Origin: Odobenus rosmarus divergens
Lineage: Eukaryota; Chordata; Mammalia; Carnivora; Odobenidae
Reading direction: 5' to 3'
NCBI RefSeq assembly: GCF_000321225.1
Contig: NW_004450267.1
Coordinates: 5,281,202-5,345,201 of the forward strand
DNA length: 64,000 nucleotides
Below are positions 1 to 11,939 of this stretch, one piece after another. The notes below the pieces were generated by a model. That model searched no databases. It was not told the origin of the DNA and saw only the letters and a list, made by a program, of their open reading frames with translations. A program made the position numbers and the translations under genes. Position 1 is the first letter of the stretch. Every line of letters begins with the position of its first letter.

Positions 1-86
1 ATAGTGTGCCTGTCTGTGTTTATTGGCCATTTGTGAATTGTAGGTATCTTTTGCCCATATTTTTATGGGGATCCTGTTGTATTTTA

Positions 87-291
87 TTTACTTATTTATT
101 TATTTTTTAAAAGATTTTATTTATTATTTGACAGAGAGACAGCGAGAGCAGGAACACAAGCAGGGGAGTGGGAGAGGGAGAAGTAGGCTTCCAGCCGAGC
201 GGGGAGTCCAATATGGGACTCGATCCCAGGACCCTGGGATCATGACCTGAGCCAAAGGCAGACGCTTAATGACTGAGCCACCCAGGCGCCC
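87..291 (-). mobile_element. SINEC
   Basis: Full length, ending CTGAGCCACCCAGGCGCC. Target duplication ATCCTGTTGTATTTTA at 71-86 and 292-307. Confidence 0.95.
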
Positions 292-489
292 ATCCTGTTG
301 TATTTTAAAAAGAATATGTAGTTGCAGAAGATACTCTCCTTCAGTTTTTTGGTTTTAATTTGGCTAAAGCCAAAGAAAAGCTTTCCAGAGCAGGTTTACT
401 TGATTGTCTGCTAAATTATAAATGTAAAGAGGGCAGGGGTAACATGTTTCTTTTTATTTTGGTAATCCTTGGGACCCAGTTCCTGGGAT

Positions 490-638
490 TTTTTTTTTTA
501 AAGATTTTATTTATTAGAAAGTAGGAGCTGGGGGGAGGGGCAGAGGGAGAGCAAAAGCAGACTCCGGCTGAACAGGGACACTCCCCGCCCCTCGAGCCGA
601 AGGCAGATGCTTGACTGACTGACCCACCCAGGTGCCCC
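490..638 (-). mobile_element. SINEC, shortened
   Basis: Internal part reduced; ends CCACCCAGGTGCCCC. Imperfect duplication CAGTTCCTGGGATT / CAGTTTCTGGTATT. Confidence 0.9.
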
Positions 639-1104
639 CAGTTTCTGGTATTTTACAGAAGCATAGTATCTGTTAAATGAATGAGTTTGGTTAGGATTTT
701 AAATATTCTGTTGAAGTGTTCAAACAGTTGCTTTTGTGTGATAACTAGCATGTTAATGCTCTTTTCAGTCAGAATAGCATTTCCATAGATGTAAATTACT
801 TTAAATTTTAGGTCTTACCTGTTAGCATAAAGTAGGCCAAACAATACTCAGAAAAATGATGTTTGTAGCTGCATATTTGGAAGTGAATTATGATTGTTTT
901 TTAAAAGATTTTGTACTTTGACATACTCTTAGAGTAGCCTAAATAAAATACTGAGGATTAAAAACTTAACTAAGTCTGTTCTTCAGTTTTAATTTTCTGA
1001 ATTGTAAAACCTGAAAATGTTTGGCAACATGTAACAGAAAATCCAAATGATAGTGATTTGACCAAACAAACTTAGCTTAGCTTTTCTTCTCTTCTCTTTT
1101 CTTT

Positions 1105-1304
1105 CTTTTTTTTTTTTTTTTTAAGATTTTATTCACCTATTTGAGGTAGAGACCGAGCACAAGCAAGGGGAAGGGCAGGCAGAGGGAGAAGCAGGCTCCT
1201 CACTGAGTGTGGAGCCCGTGGCAGGGCAGGGCTCCACCCTAGGACCCCAGACCACGACCTGAGCCTAAGGCAGACAGTTAACCCACTGAGCCACCCAGAA
1301 GCCC
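1105..1304 (-). mobile_element. SINEC
   Basis: Poly(T) start and TGAGCCACCCAGAAGCCC end; diverged body, duplication unclear. Confidence 0.9.
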
Positions 1305-1419
1305 AAGCATTTCTTTTTGTCATGTAAATAAGACTAGAGTTGAGAGTCTTTGATATTCATTAGTCAGCTCAAAGATGTTTTCCTTTTCTTGGCCTGGTGA
1401 TCTAAATATGGCAGCTGCC

Positions 1420-1627
1420 AGGGCGCTTGGGTGGCTCAGTTGGTTAAGCAACTGCCTTCAGCTCAGGTCATGATCCCAGGGTCCTGGGATCGAGCCCCGC
1501 ATCGGGCTCCCTGCTCGGCGGGGAGCCTGCTTCTCCCTCTGACCCTCCCCCTGCTTGTGTTCCCTCTCTCGCTGTCTCTCTCTCTCTCTCTGTCAATTAA
1601 ATAAATAAATAAAAATCTTTAAAAAAA
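1420..1627 (+). mobile_element. SINEC
   Basis: Intact copy with a CT-rich segment. Perfect duplication AAATATGGCAGCTGCC on both sides, so relatively young. Confidence 0.95.
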
Positions 1628-1639
1628 AATATGGCAGCT

Positions 1640-2470
1640 GCCTATCCTTTCTGCTGTTCTGGTGATAATTCAGCCATTGAGAGAGAATAGCAGCAGTATG
1701 AAAGACAAAAAGGATCTGCGTTTGTTTTGCCAGGTTTTCCATTTTTTAGTAGCTTCTGAGTTGCTCTAGGGCTTAATGAAGTAACTATGAGCTTGATTTA
1801 ATTTGATCACTTTGGGTTCATAAAAGCAGTTACTCTGCTGCTTGTTCTTTGAGGGAAAATGTGAATCTTTTTTGGTATTATTTTGTTAAGTTATATTCTT
1901 TGTATTTCATGACCTGTATTATTCACAGCAATCCTTTATTCACTGATAATACTAAACTTCAAACTTTATTGTTTATAAATCTATAAATGACATAAATACT
2001 TAACAAAAGGTAGGCATTTAATTATGACTAATGTATATTAGTTTTATAAAAATTAGGGAGGTAATATGCAGAATTAAGTCATTGAAGATTAGGAAGGTGA
2101 ATATTGAAAATTAGAGGAACACTCTGGCTGCTCAGGCAGGACCCATAGGTTGGGGCACCATCTTAGATGTAGATTTGAGCCACAGTTTGACGGGTTTAGA
2201 AATTGGACTTTTTTAGTGTAACTAGAAGTAGAGTATGTTCAAGTGTTGTGGTTGATGCTAACCACATGAGAGACTGATTAATTCACTTGTTTACTCAGTA
2301 ACTATTGAAGCCTTGAATTACAAGGCCTTATGCTAGGTAATGGGGATTGTATTTGTTGGGATAAAGATTTGACTGCATATGAGAGAGAGAGACAGTAGGA
2401 AGAAAGCAGACAGTAACTTAAATAAGATAGAAGTCCAGACTGTTAGAGTGGTTCTCCTACATGAAGTTAT
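1640..2470. other. UBXN7 intron, unrecognised sequence
   Basis: AT-rich intron. From about 2285 it resembles antisense L2 (GGCCTTATGCTAGGTAATGG), continued at 3000-3060; otherwise nothing seen. Confidence 0.5.
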
Positions 2471-2620
2471 TAGGAGTGTCGTTTTTTCTGTCTTCTACTG
2501 CTATTCCCTAGGTTTTGCTTCCTTCTCTTCATAAGAATCAAGATGGCTAGTTTGCTTTCCAACCAGCATGGAGGGAAGGGGTTGAGAAGGGTGCACTTTT
2601 TCCCGTTAAAGGCACAACTT

Positions 2621-2812
2621 AGGGTACCTCCTGTGGCTCAGTTGGTTAAGCGTCTGCCTTCAGCTCAGGTCATGATCCCAGGGTCCTGGGATCGAGTGTG
2701 GCATTGGGCTCCCTGCTCAGCAGGGAGTCTACTTCTCCCTCTGCCCCTCTCCCCTGCTCGTGCTCACTCTCTGTGTCTCTCAAAGTAAATAAATAAAATC
2801 TTTAAAAAAAAA
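2621..2812 (+). mobile_element. SINEC
   Basis: Head decayed to GGGTACCTCCTGTGGCTCAG. Flanked by AAAGGCACAAC, splitting an older dispersed repeat. Confidence 0.93.
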
Positions 2813-3343
2813 ATAAAGGCACAACCTAAAAGTTGTTCATATCACTTCTGCTCATACCCCATTAACCAGAACTCTACAACATGGCCAAACCTAGCTGCAA
2901 GAGACACTAGGAAATCCGATGCTTAGCAAAAAGTTGGAGGTTCTGTTACTAAGAGGGAGAAGGGGAAAATGGGTATTTGGTACCTATAAGCGGATAACAA
3001 ACTACACAAAGTTCTTGCTGTCAAAAAGTTTATGATCTAGAGGGAGAAACATACTATAAACAAATAAAAAACAAGCAATATATAACATGCATGTATTTTA
3101 TATGCATGTTTGATATGTATATAGAGAGAGAATGGGAAGGAGAGGGAGAGAGAGGAGGAGAAATTTCAGGTTACAGTAGCTGCTGGGAGAAAGAGTAAAA
3201 TAGAATGAGGGAAGGAGAGAGAGGGTTATTTTTTGTTTGTTTGGGGCCATTAAGTACAAGTGTTCCTACCGGTAAATTGAAAGCAAGGTTGATTTCATAA
3301 ATTTCACATATGTTTATAATCGTGAGGGGACAGAACTATTTTA

Positions 3344-3523
3344 TTTTTAAAGATTTTATTTATTTGAGAGAGGACACACGAGGCTGGGGGGGACAAGGAG
3401 GGTCAGAAGGAGAAGCAGATGCCCCACTGAGCAGGGAGCCTGATGTGGGACTCGAACCTGGGACTCTGGTATCATGACCTGAGCTGAAGGCAGACACAAC
3501 CGACTGAGCTACCCAGGTGCCCC
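3344..3523 (-). mobile_element. SINEC
   Basis: Flanked by AGAACTATTTTA at 3332-3343 and 3524-3535. Confidence 0.94.
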
Positions 3524-3786
3524 AGAACTATTTTAGATAGGAAGATGAGGGAAGATTATGATAAAGGATGAGATTTGATAGAAACCTGAATGGAATGAGG
3601 GAGTGTGAATCATAAAGGTCCAGGGGAAGAGTAGACAAAACAGTTAAATGTAAAGGAACTGATACTGGAAAGTCCTAGGCCTAGTTCAGATACAGCCAAG
3701 AAAACCAATGTGGTTGGAGCTGAGTGAGCAAAGCACTTAGGATGAATGATCTGACCTGGGCAGTGGAACATTTCTTAGGTTTTCTT

Positions 3787-3929
3787 TTCTTTTTTTTTTT
3801 TCTTCAAGTAGGCTCCACATCCAGCGTGGAGCCCTTTGCAGGTCTTGAACTCACAACCCTGAGATCAAGATCTGAGCTGAGATCAAGAGTCGGATGCTCA
3901 ACCGACTGAGCCACCTATCTAGGCGCCCC
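3787..3929 (-). mobile_element. SINEC, short older form
   Basis: GAGATCAAGATCTGAGCTGA type body. Flanked by TTAGGTTTTCTT. Confidence 0.88.
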
Positions 3930-3934
3930 TTAGG

Positions 3935-4310
3935 TTTTCTTATTTCTCCATTTAGCCCTTAAGTTCCGTGAACACAAGGACTTTGTTTTATTTATTCTCT
4001 TTTTTTTAAGATTTTATTTATTTATTTGACAGAAAGAGACACAGGGAGAGAGGGAACACAAGCAGGGGGAGTGGGAGAGGGAGAAGCAGGGTTCCCACTG
4101 AGCAGGGGGTTCACGACCAAAATTCCTGATGCGGGGCTCAATCCCAGGACCCTGGGATCATGACCTGAGCCGAAGGCAGATGCTTAACCACTGAGCCACT
4201 CAGGCACCCTGGGTCTTTGTTTTATTTACTGTTCCACAGTGCCTGGAAGAGTTTCTGGCACATAGTTGGCCCTCATTAAATTTTTGTTAAATGATTGAAT
4301 GAATGGCATA
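3935..4310 (+). repeat. L2 3' end, split by SINE
   Basis: GTTCCGTGAACACAAGGACT continues after the SINE as CACAGTGCCTGGAAGAGTTT, then GGCACATAGTTGGCCCTCA. This is the sense 3' end of LINE-2. Confidence 0.7.
3995..4209 (-). mobile_element. SINEC inserted in L2
   Basis: Duplication CTTTGTTTTATTTA around it; carries a small internal insertion GGTTCACGACCAAAATTCC. Confidence 0.93.
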
Positions 4311-4829
4311 ATCTGGAGTATATTGTACAGAAAGAGTCAGAACAATTTCCTTGATATTCCTTATTTTAATAAGAAATGCATATTTATTTGTTAAAATTGT
4401 TGTTCAGTTACACATGCACCTAGTCCTAATCACTAAGAGAACTTTATTAATTTCAAAAGTACTTGCTATAAATGTGGGTGAAAGTAATTAACATTTCCAT
4501 AAGAAAGTACTGTGCATATTTTAATATTTCCCTTTTACCTTTGTGGCTATTGAAACAAATTATTTTTCTTCTATATCCTTACTTTTTGTACTTTCCTCTC
4601 TGGGACTGAGAGAGAAGTTAGTCTTTACTGTTACCCCTTGTCATGATAAATTCCATCACACATCTCTCTGTTTGGTGTAGCCACACTTGGGTCTCCCTGT
4701 AATGGCTTTGAAATATTGACTCAGAACAGCTTAATAGATTCCAAGAGGGAAGACTGATCATTGTCCCATGGTCCACTCTCACCTCTAGTCCTTGACTCAT
4801 ATAATTTGTATACTTAGTGAGATTGTGTT

Positions 4830-5285
4830 AAGACTCTTACCTCTTATCCAGACATTGTTCCTTTGCATGAAATTTGTATCTTCTTTGGCTCCTTCCTTCT
4901 AGCAGTAATTTCTTAATAGATCTTCAGGTGGTTTTTTGGTTTTTAAAAAATATTTTATTTATTTATTTGTCAGAGAGAGAGGGAGAGAGAAAGCGAGTGA
5001 GTGGCAGAGGGAGAAGCAGGCTCCCCACTGAGCAGGGAGCCCGATGAAGACCTTGATTCCAGGACCCTGGGATCATGACCTGAGCCAAAGGCAGACACTT
5101 AACTGAGTCACCCAGGTGTTCCAGATCTTCAGGTGTTTTTGCTGGTATAAGGTTTTGCCCCCAATGTAAAGCTTCATGAAGGCAGGGATTTTTGTGTTTT
5201 GGTAATTACTATAAGCCAGCATCTATAACTGTACCTGAAACATGGTAGGTTCTCAGTAAGTGCCTGTTGAATGAATGAATCTGAA
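4830..5285 (+). repeat. L2 3' end, split by SINE
   Basis: CTTCATGAAGGCAGGGATTT and ACATGGTAGGTTCTCAGTAA with a final TGAATGAATGAA. A SINE at 4937 divides it. Confidence 0.65.
4937..5122 (-). mobile_element. SINEC inserted in L2
   Basis: Flanked by AGATCTTCAGGTG(G)TTTT. Confidence 0.93.
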
Positions 5286-5371
5286 TTAATGAAAGCATGA
5301 ATGCTAATAAACGAATTTTTTAAACACAAAACAAATGATTCTGCATCATTTTTGAACTCTGGACTTTATTT

Positions 5372-5544
5372 ATTTATTTATTTATTAAAGATTTTATTTA
5401 TTTATTCATGAGAGACAGAGAGAGGCAGAGGAAGAAGCAGGCTCCCAAGGAGCAGGGAGCCTGATGCGGGACTCGATCCCAGGACCCTGGGATCATGACC
5501 TGAGCCAAAGGCAGACACTTAACCATCTTAGCTACCCAGGCGCC
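5372..5544 (-). mobile_element. SINEC, CATGAGAGACAGAGAG subtype
   Basis: Flanked by CTGGACTTTATTT. Same subtype as 56656 and 56902. Confidence 0.93.
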
Positions 5545-5559
5545 CTGGACTTTATTTTT

Positions 5560-5757
5560 TAAAACATTTTATTTATTTATTTTAGAGAGATAGAGTGGGG
5601 GAGGGGCAGAAGGGAAAGAGAGGGACTAGCAGACTCCCTGCTGAGTGTGGAGCCCCCGGGGGGGGGGGGGGGGGGCTTGACCTCATGGCCTTGAGATCAT
5701 GACCTGAGCCAAAATCAGGAGTCAGCCACTTAGCCAACTGAGTGACCCCAGGCACCC
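5560..5757 (-). mobile_element. SINEC with 18-G run
   Basis: Diverged copy whose normal GATGTGGGGCTTGA segment is replaced by 18 consecutive G (5658-5675). Confidence 0.85.
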
Positions 5758-5884
5758 CTAAACTCTGAACTTTTATTATTTTTGGTGCTACACATTTTTT
5801 TCCTTGTTTTCCTTATTCCTGTTTCCTTAGTCTTTGTATTTGAGGCAGACATGTAAATTTATCCTATTAAAGGGATATGTTGTC

Positions 5885-6080
5885 GGGCGCCTGGGTGGCT
5901 CAGTCGTTAAGCGTCTGCCTTCGGCTCAGCTCATGATCCCAGGGTCCTGGGATCGAGTCCCACATTGGGCTCCCTGCTCAGCGGGAAGCCTGCTTCTCCC
6001 TCTCCCACTCCCCCTGCTTGTGTTCCTGCTCTCGGTGTCTCTCTCTGTCAAATAAATAAATAAAATCTTTAAAAAAAAAA
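5885..6080 (+). mobile_element. SINEC
   Basis: Flanked by AAAGGGATATGTT; opposite in orientation to both adjoining copies. Confidence 0.95.
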
Positions 6081-6154
6081 AAAGGGATATGTTCTCTCCA
6101 GTCTGTCTCTCTAGAATGTGTGTTAATTTTTTTCTTTTTTCTCAGCTACTTTAG

Positions 6155-6369
6155 TTTTCTTCTCTTTTCTTTCCTTTTTTTCTTTTTAGAGAGGGAGAGA
6201 GAGAGCACATGGGGGGAAGAGGGAGAGAGAATCTTAAGCAGGCTCCACACTCAGCATGGAGCCCAATGCTGGGCTCAGTCTCACAGCCCTGAGATCATGA
6301 CCTGAGCCAAAAATCAACAGTTGGGTGCTTAACCTACTGAGTTGGGTGCTTAACCCACCCAGGTATCCC
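6155..6369 (-). mobile_element. SINEC, older form
   Basis: GAATCTTAAGCAGGCTCCAC body and a local duplication of GAGTTGGGTGCTTAACC. Flanked by CTCAGCTACTTT / CTCAGATACTTT. Confidence 0.85.
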
Positions 6370-6379
6370 TCAGATACTT

Positions 6380-7672
6380 TTCTTCAGTTAAGACAGTATA
6401 ATTACTTACCACCCATTTATTAAATCTATGTGAATGGTATAGGTAAGGAAGTTAAGTGGAACACTATTACTTCCTAGGAGCAAGGAGGTATTTTATTATA
6501 TTTGTATAATAAGATTCTTTATTATACTATACTTTAAAATAAGGCTTTGACCAGTTAAATACAGCTTCCTGGCTCAATACATGGATACTTCTTTTTAGAA
6601 CTTGGGTTTTCACTTGTGGAATCAGCGAATATTAGAAAATTATTTTCTCTGGGGGATTCATACAAAAAAATAGGATAACAGTATTTGCAAGATTGTGTAA
6701 GCCTTAAAAGAGAAGATATTCTTAGTTTTACATCTTGTAATACTTTCGAAATGTTTATGTTCTTCAGTTGTTATTAATCTAAGTTAATTGATCCTTAAGA
6801 TTTTCCCATGTCAAACTGATAGGAAAAGAATATTATTCCAGGGCAAAATTATTCAAAACTATGCCTTTCATTTCAGTTCTTATGCAGAGGTTTGAGGTAG
6901 CATTTGCTTATTTGCCTTCCTGCTATTCTTTTCCTATTTGGCATTATTTCTTAGGTCTTTGTGGTGATGAGGAACTGTGAAGCAAAAAGTACACACTCAT
7001 GATTGATATTTGTACCATACACTGGGGAGTCTTGGAGATCATTCTGAAATATTCTGTGATCCTGTGATCTTAGGTTTCGAAATCCACCCTTAGGAATAAC
7101 AACCTTAAGAGAAGACACCCTCAGCAGCTCTTACTGAAAGTGTTTAGGGTGATTCTGTAAAATAGCACGTGCCTGATAATTGGGATGAAAATGGTATTTA
7201 GAACTGTGTATTGGAAACACATTTTGAAGTATGTATATACATGTATAGAAGTATTGAAAAGAAAACAACAAAGTAGTACATACTGCTTACATCTATTTAA
7301 AAGTGGAGATATTTATGGATAGGGATCAGAAGAGACAATACAATATAATTATATGCCTTGTTGACCTTGTTTGTGGAGTCTTTTTTAGGTAAAGATGTTT
7401 AAATGTATAGTAGAAATTTAGCCATTAAATAAGTAACAATGTATAAATGAAAAGCAGATAATTTAAATTTGAAGAATGCTTGAAAATGGACAGTATAATT
7501 ATATACAAATATGCAAATTAATGTAAATGCTGTATAGATACTGAAAACTCTAGATGTTGTACTTGAGGAAAAAAACTTAGTATTTATATGAAGACAGCTT
7601 CTGAATTCTGAAACATATCAGTTACAAGTAGAAAGTGATTCTAACAAATGTTATGTTACTTTACTCTTACAG
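6380..7672. other. UBXN7 intron, no repeats seen
   Basis: 1.3 kb of intron upstream of the first exon with no element or frame that I recognise. Confidence 0.6.
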
Positions 7673-7819
7673 GCCAAAGAGTGCGGCCAGATGCAAAATA
7701 AGTGGCTAATGATAAACATTCAAAATGTACAAGACTTTGCATGCCAGTGCCTCAACCGTGATGTATGGAGCAATGAAGCTGTGAAGAATATTATCCGGGA
7801 ACATTTCATTTTCTGGCAG
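7673..7819 (+). CDS. UBXN7: UBXN7 internal coding exon (UAS domain, first part seen)
   Basis: This is a 49-codon exon in phase 0 at both ends, with acceptor CTCTTACAG and donor CAG|GTGAGA. It begins AKECGQMQNKWLMIN and ends EHFIFWQ. It encodes the beta-strand/helix start of the thioredoxin-like UAS domain, about residues 157-205 if numbering follows the 489-residue human protein (from memory). No stop or frameshift is visible. The intron to its left, back to base 1, contains only SINEs, L2 pieces and unrecognised sequence. Confidence 0.95.
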
Positions 7820-8094
7820 GTGAGATGTAGAGTTAATCAAAATTTTTGTGGTATTTTACTTTTGTAGTATGGGATGTTGGGGAGGAAGCTTTAGGTTATA
7901 AAATGGGGAAAAATTAGTAACAGTTAAATTGTGACATATGAAAAAATAAAACTACCCATAATGGCTGAAATGGTAAGGTCAAGTGAAAATAAGGGCAGCA
8001 ATGAAGAACTCTTAGGGGAAGGAGGAAAAAAGAACCATGCCATGTAAAGCGTATAATACTCATGTCTCAGAAGAGTTTATATATTTTGATAGAA

Positions 8095-8390
8095 TGTACA
8101 ACTACACTGTTCAGGAGAAATATAACATGAGCCACATAAGTAATATAGAGTTTTCTAGTAGCCACATTTAAAAAGGTCAAAAGAAATAAGTGGAATTAAT
8201 TTTAATATATTTTTAAAATTCACTCTGTCATATAAAATTAATATTAAAATATCGAGGGTTTTTGTTGGTGTTAAGTTTTTAAGATTTGGTGTGTATTTTA
8301 TACTTAGCAATATCATACTAGCCACATTTCAGGTACTTCAATATGATACATGTTCTAGTGGGCTACTGTAATTGACAGTGCAGATGTAGT
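8095..8390 (-). mobile_element. hAT-type DNA transposon remnant in UBXN7 intron
   Basis: ATGAGCCACATAAGTAATAT, TTTTCTAGTAGCCACATTTA and CTAGCCACATTTCAGGTACT. A nonautonomous Charlie-type family; exact name not secure. Confidence 0.5.
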
Positions 8391-9019
8391 TCTTGGAGTA
8401 ATGGAAAAACATTTGCCTAAGGCGTGGATTTTAGCTTGAGTTTGATATTCCCATCTATGTGCCCTTAGACTTGTCACTTAGGGTCTTGCTGGCTGTGATT
8501 ACTTTTTATATAAATTATCAAGCTAAAGTTAGATGACCTTGCTCTGATTTTTTATTTTATGAAAAAATAACTGAAAAACTTCTGAATGAACTTAATTATT
8601 TTCCCACTGCAAGTTATGTTATTAATGTTATTAATTTGCCTTTTCATGTGTTGCAGGCCCCTAAATTCAGTAGTATTTTTCTGAATGGTAATCTTTTATT
8701 CAGCACCTGTTGATTGGTTATCTCTTTGTCTAGCACTATGCTAGGCACTCGAGCCATATAATCTTAATATATTGTGATTTATTAAGATGTATATGGTTGA
8801 GAGGAATGACAGATGGACAGATAAGCAGGAAGGGCAGTAGACTGGGAAGGGAGGAAGAACAGATTTTATGTTACTGTAAGTTTCCAGAGGGATTGAGGGC
8901 AGGAAGTTGAGGGAATTCACACCAGATAACTTTCATTTTCTATTTAATGTAGGAATAAGATCCTTATATATACCAAAGATTAGAAGCTGACCTTTTTTGT
9001 AATATCAATGATTTAACAG

Positions 9020-9110
9020 GTTTATCATGACAGTGAGGAAGGTCAGAGATACATACAGTTTTATAAGCTGGGGGATTTCCCCTATGTTTCCATCCTGGAT
9101 CCACGGACAG
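9020..9110 (+). CDS. UBXN7: UBXN7 internal coding exon (UAS domain, middle)
   Basis: A 91-base exon with acceptor TTTAACAG and donor ACAG|GTAAGA. It encodes VYHDSEEGQRYIQFYKLGDF, then a stretch ending LDPRT, and leaves one base of a split glycine codon. This is the core of the UAS fold, including the FPYVSILDPRTG strand-turn typical of the UBXN7/FAF family. Phase matches both neighbouring exons. Confidence 0.95.
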
Positions 9111-9747
9111 GTAAGATTTATGTCAGCTTACAGTCTTTAACCTCTCATTTATCTTTCAGTTTTCTCAATAATTGATCTTTACTATTGGACTTGGATCCAG
9201 TTTCAGAATTATTTGTAATAATTTAGATAAAGGGTTTTTGTTCATGCCCTTGAGAAATGTTTAAATATCTGTGAAGTATGTATTTAGGAGTCTGTTTCTG
9301 GTAACTTTGGGAGATGGTAGTATTTTCTATTTTTGTACAGTTCTGTCCTTTCAAAGAATAGTTGTTTATCTTTCTTGTCCTTTTATAAGGGATCCCCTTA
9401 GGTTTTCTATCATTAAATTATTGATTGTTCAATTACTGGTTGTAATCCCACCAGAGAAGCAGGGGATAGATGAGCTTCATAGAGATATTGCTTTGTCTGA
9501 ATCTCTTTTTCTTGAATGGTAATAAGTGATATCAGCAGATAAAGTAGCTGCCCTGTCATGATGGCTCGGAGTCTCTTAGGTTGGTTATAATCAATGTATC
9601 CTCTAGTTTATGAAGACACTATGTAACTTATGCTGAAGGGTGGCGTATATGTTCCCATACAAATTTTAATTATGCATGTGCCAAAGAAATATTTAATGAG
9701 AATGTTCAGAATTGATTTTATTATATATCCTCGTTTTTAATTTTTAG

Positions 9748-9875
9748 GTCAGAAGCTAGTAGAGTGGCACCAGTTAGATGTATCTTCTTTCTTGGATCAA
9801 GTGACAGGATTTCTGGGTGAACATGGGCAACTGGATGGACTTTCTAGCAGTCCCCCCAAAAAATGTGCCCGTTCA
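9748..9875 (+). CDS. UBXN7: UBXN7 internal coding exon (end of UAS domain)
   Basis: A 128-base exon that completes the split glycine and ends on a codon boundary, with donor TCA|GTAAGT. It encodes QKLVEWHQLDVSSFLDQVTG, then a stretch ending SSPPKKCARS. This finishes the UAS domain (to about residue 278) and enters a basic linker. The following 7.45-kb intron is the largest in the window. Confidence 0.95.
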
Positions 9876-10321
9876 GTAAGTATGACTGAGAAGTGGTGAT
9901 GGGCAGTTGAGTGTAATTGTATATGAATGTCTTGTGTAAAATATTTTGAGTAAATATAATAACGTAAGTTTTGGACAGTTACAGTTTCACAGCACCTTAG
10001 ACACCCTCCTTATATTTGGATAATTTCCCACATTAGGGTTCAGTCTTCTCAGTGAAATTATAAGATTCGTATTCCCAGTCTCCCTTGCAGTTAGGGTACA
10101 GGCATGTGACCTGAGACCCAGATTTAGGAGTAAACAATGTGAATATGTAGCAGTGGACAAGACGACTGCTGTGGCAAGCCCCGTGACAGAGGAATCCACT
10201 CCTTCAGGGGCAGCACTGCCAGTGGAAATGGTATTTTTCCTAGACAGTGCTCATGGTTACGGTATAGCTGGGCATTATTATTGGTTATATAGCTTTGGGG
10301 CTTGGCTCTCCGGCCCACTCA

Positions 10322-10446
10322 GAGATTATTTCTTTTTTTTTTTTTCTATTTTAAATAATTTTTTATTGTTATGTTAATCACCATACATTACATCATTAGT
10401 TTTTGATGTAGTGTTCCATGATTCATTGTTTGTGGAGATTATTTCT
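10322..10446 (-). mobile_element. Very short 5'-truncated young L1
   Basis: About 100 bases of the same carnivore L1 3' end as at 60.75 kb (GTTAATCACCATACATTACA, then CATCATTAGTTTTTGATGTA), with a T tract on the left. It is flanked by the perfect duplication GAGATTATTTCT at 10322-10333 and 10435-10446. Confidence 0.85.
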
Positions 10447-11459
10447 ATACGTAATTTCTATAATATGCTATTATGAGGCAGACCTGTTTGATAATTGGAA
10501 TCAAGATTAGTGGCATGTAAGAGAGCTTCAAAGATATGGGAATCTCACACTGGTTGTAGGAGCTATTTGGGTTTGATGGCAATGAGAATAAAATTTGTTT
10601 CAGAGGATATGACTTTAGCAGTCCATATCATGCAGTTGTGAAACACAGTTCCTTAAGTTATCACCTAGAATAAAGTACCCACAGGCACAAAATGCTATGG
10701 GTGCTTTTCAAGGAGTGGTATAGAATTCTTTTTTTCCCCCTTAGAGCAGTTTTATTTAGGTAGACATAGTACTGCAGAACAAAAACCTTGTTTCATCTTT
10801 ATCTATAGACACAGTATTTCGGGGGTTTTTGTTTTGTATTTTGTTTTGGTTTGGTTTGGTTTGCTTTTCTCATTACCCAGAGAAGTTTTACTTAAGTAGA
10901 ATTCTTTTTTAAGGCATAAAAAAACCCAGAGAGTTTCTTATCCTTTGTAGTCATAAGGCTGATACTTTCAAAAACCAGAGACTGGGCTTTTGAGTTGCTG
11001 AATTACAACAGCATAAACTGAGTTTACAACTTCACCAGGTCTCTTACAAAAGTAAGGCTTTTAGTGGGAGAGTGGGACCATAACATTGGACAAATACATA
11101 GAGGTGATTGGGGTTAACTAGTACCTCAGCCCCCATTTCTGATACTAAATTCTCTGAATGTTACAAATATGGATCAACTGTGTACAAGAGAAACACCCAC
11201 AAATAATGACTTAAACAAGGAAGACATCTGTTTTCTCAACAAGAAGTTGACATAGGCAGTCTAGGACATGACTCCTGTGGATGTCATCAAGGAACCAGGT
11301 TCCTCCTCTTCCCCCCACTCCCTCCTTTATCCTTAGTATTGGCTTTTTGTTCTCATGTTCACAGTATAGATGCTATGCTCCCAGGCATGATATCCAAGCA
11401 TGGACAAGGAAGAAGGGGGTAGTGCCTCTATACAAAAGTAAACAGCTACAGATAAAAAT
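10447..11459. other. UBXN7 intron, mostly unrecognised
   Basis: Contains an ancient dispersed element from about 11160 (CACAAATAATGACTTAAACA); no gene seen. Confidence 0.45.
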
Positions 11460-11700
11460 TCTGCTTACTTTAGCTGGACACGTGTCCTTGGACAAATACA
11501 ATTGAGGTTCTGTGAAGGAGGCAAAGAAGACTGAATGTGATATAGGAAATTAGTAGTGTCCATCATAGTGTCATTCTTTAAAATCAACCTACATGGTACA
11601 CAGTGTTACTATCTGTAGTCAGTCCAAGCCATTACATGTCATATGGGCACATCTGTTTGCTTTTGTGTGTGTGATAAGTTAGCCATAAGTTTATTTTATT
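11460..11700. repeat. Diverged direct-repeat unit, copy 1
   Basis: Contains TTCTTTAAAATCAACCTACA, GTCATATGGGCACATCTG and AGTTAGCCATAAGTTTATTT. Shares word order with copy 2 at 15340-15590. Its left part also resembles a dispersed element near 2880-2990. Confidence 0.5.
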
Positions 11701-11714
11701 TAAAAAAAGTTATA

Positions 11715-11939
11715 GGGGCACCTGGGTGGCTCAGTTGGTTAAGCGTTTGACTCTTGGTTTCGTCTCAGGTCATGATCTTGGGATCCTGAGATCAAGTCCT
11801 GTATCGGGCTTCCTGCTTAGCACAGAGTTTGCTTGTGATTCTTTCTCCCTTCTTTTTCCCCCCGCTGTTCCTCCCCCTGTGGGCTCTGTTGGGTGCTGTC
11901 TCTCTCTCTCTGTCTAAAATAAAATAAAATCTTAAAAAA
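11715..11939 (+). mobile_element. SINEC, TTGACTCTTGGTTTCG subtype
   Basis: Flanked by AAAAGTTATAG. Confidence 0.92.

Noticed and set aside
1420..1500. tRNA-like head of SINE copies as possible tRNA genes
   Set aside because: The carnivore SINE head is tRNA-derived with A/B boxes but does not fold as a functional tRNA and recurs throughout the window.
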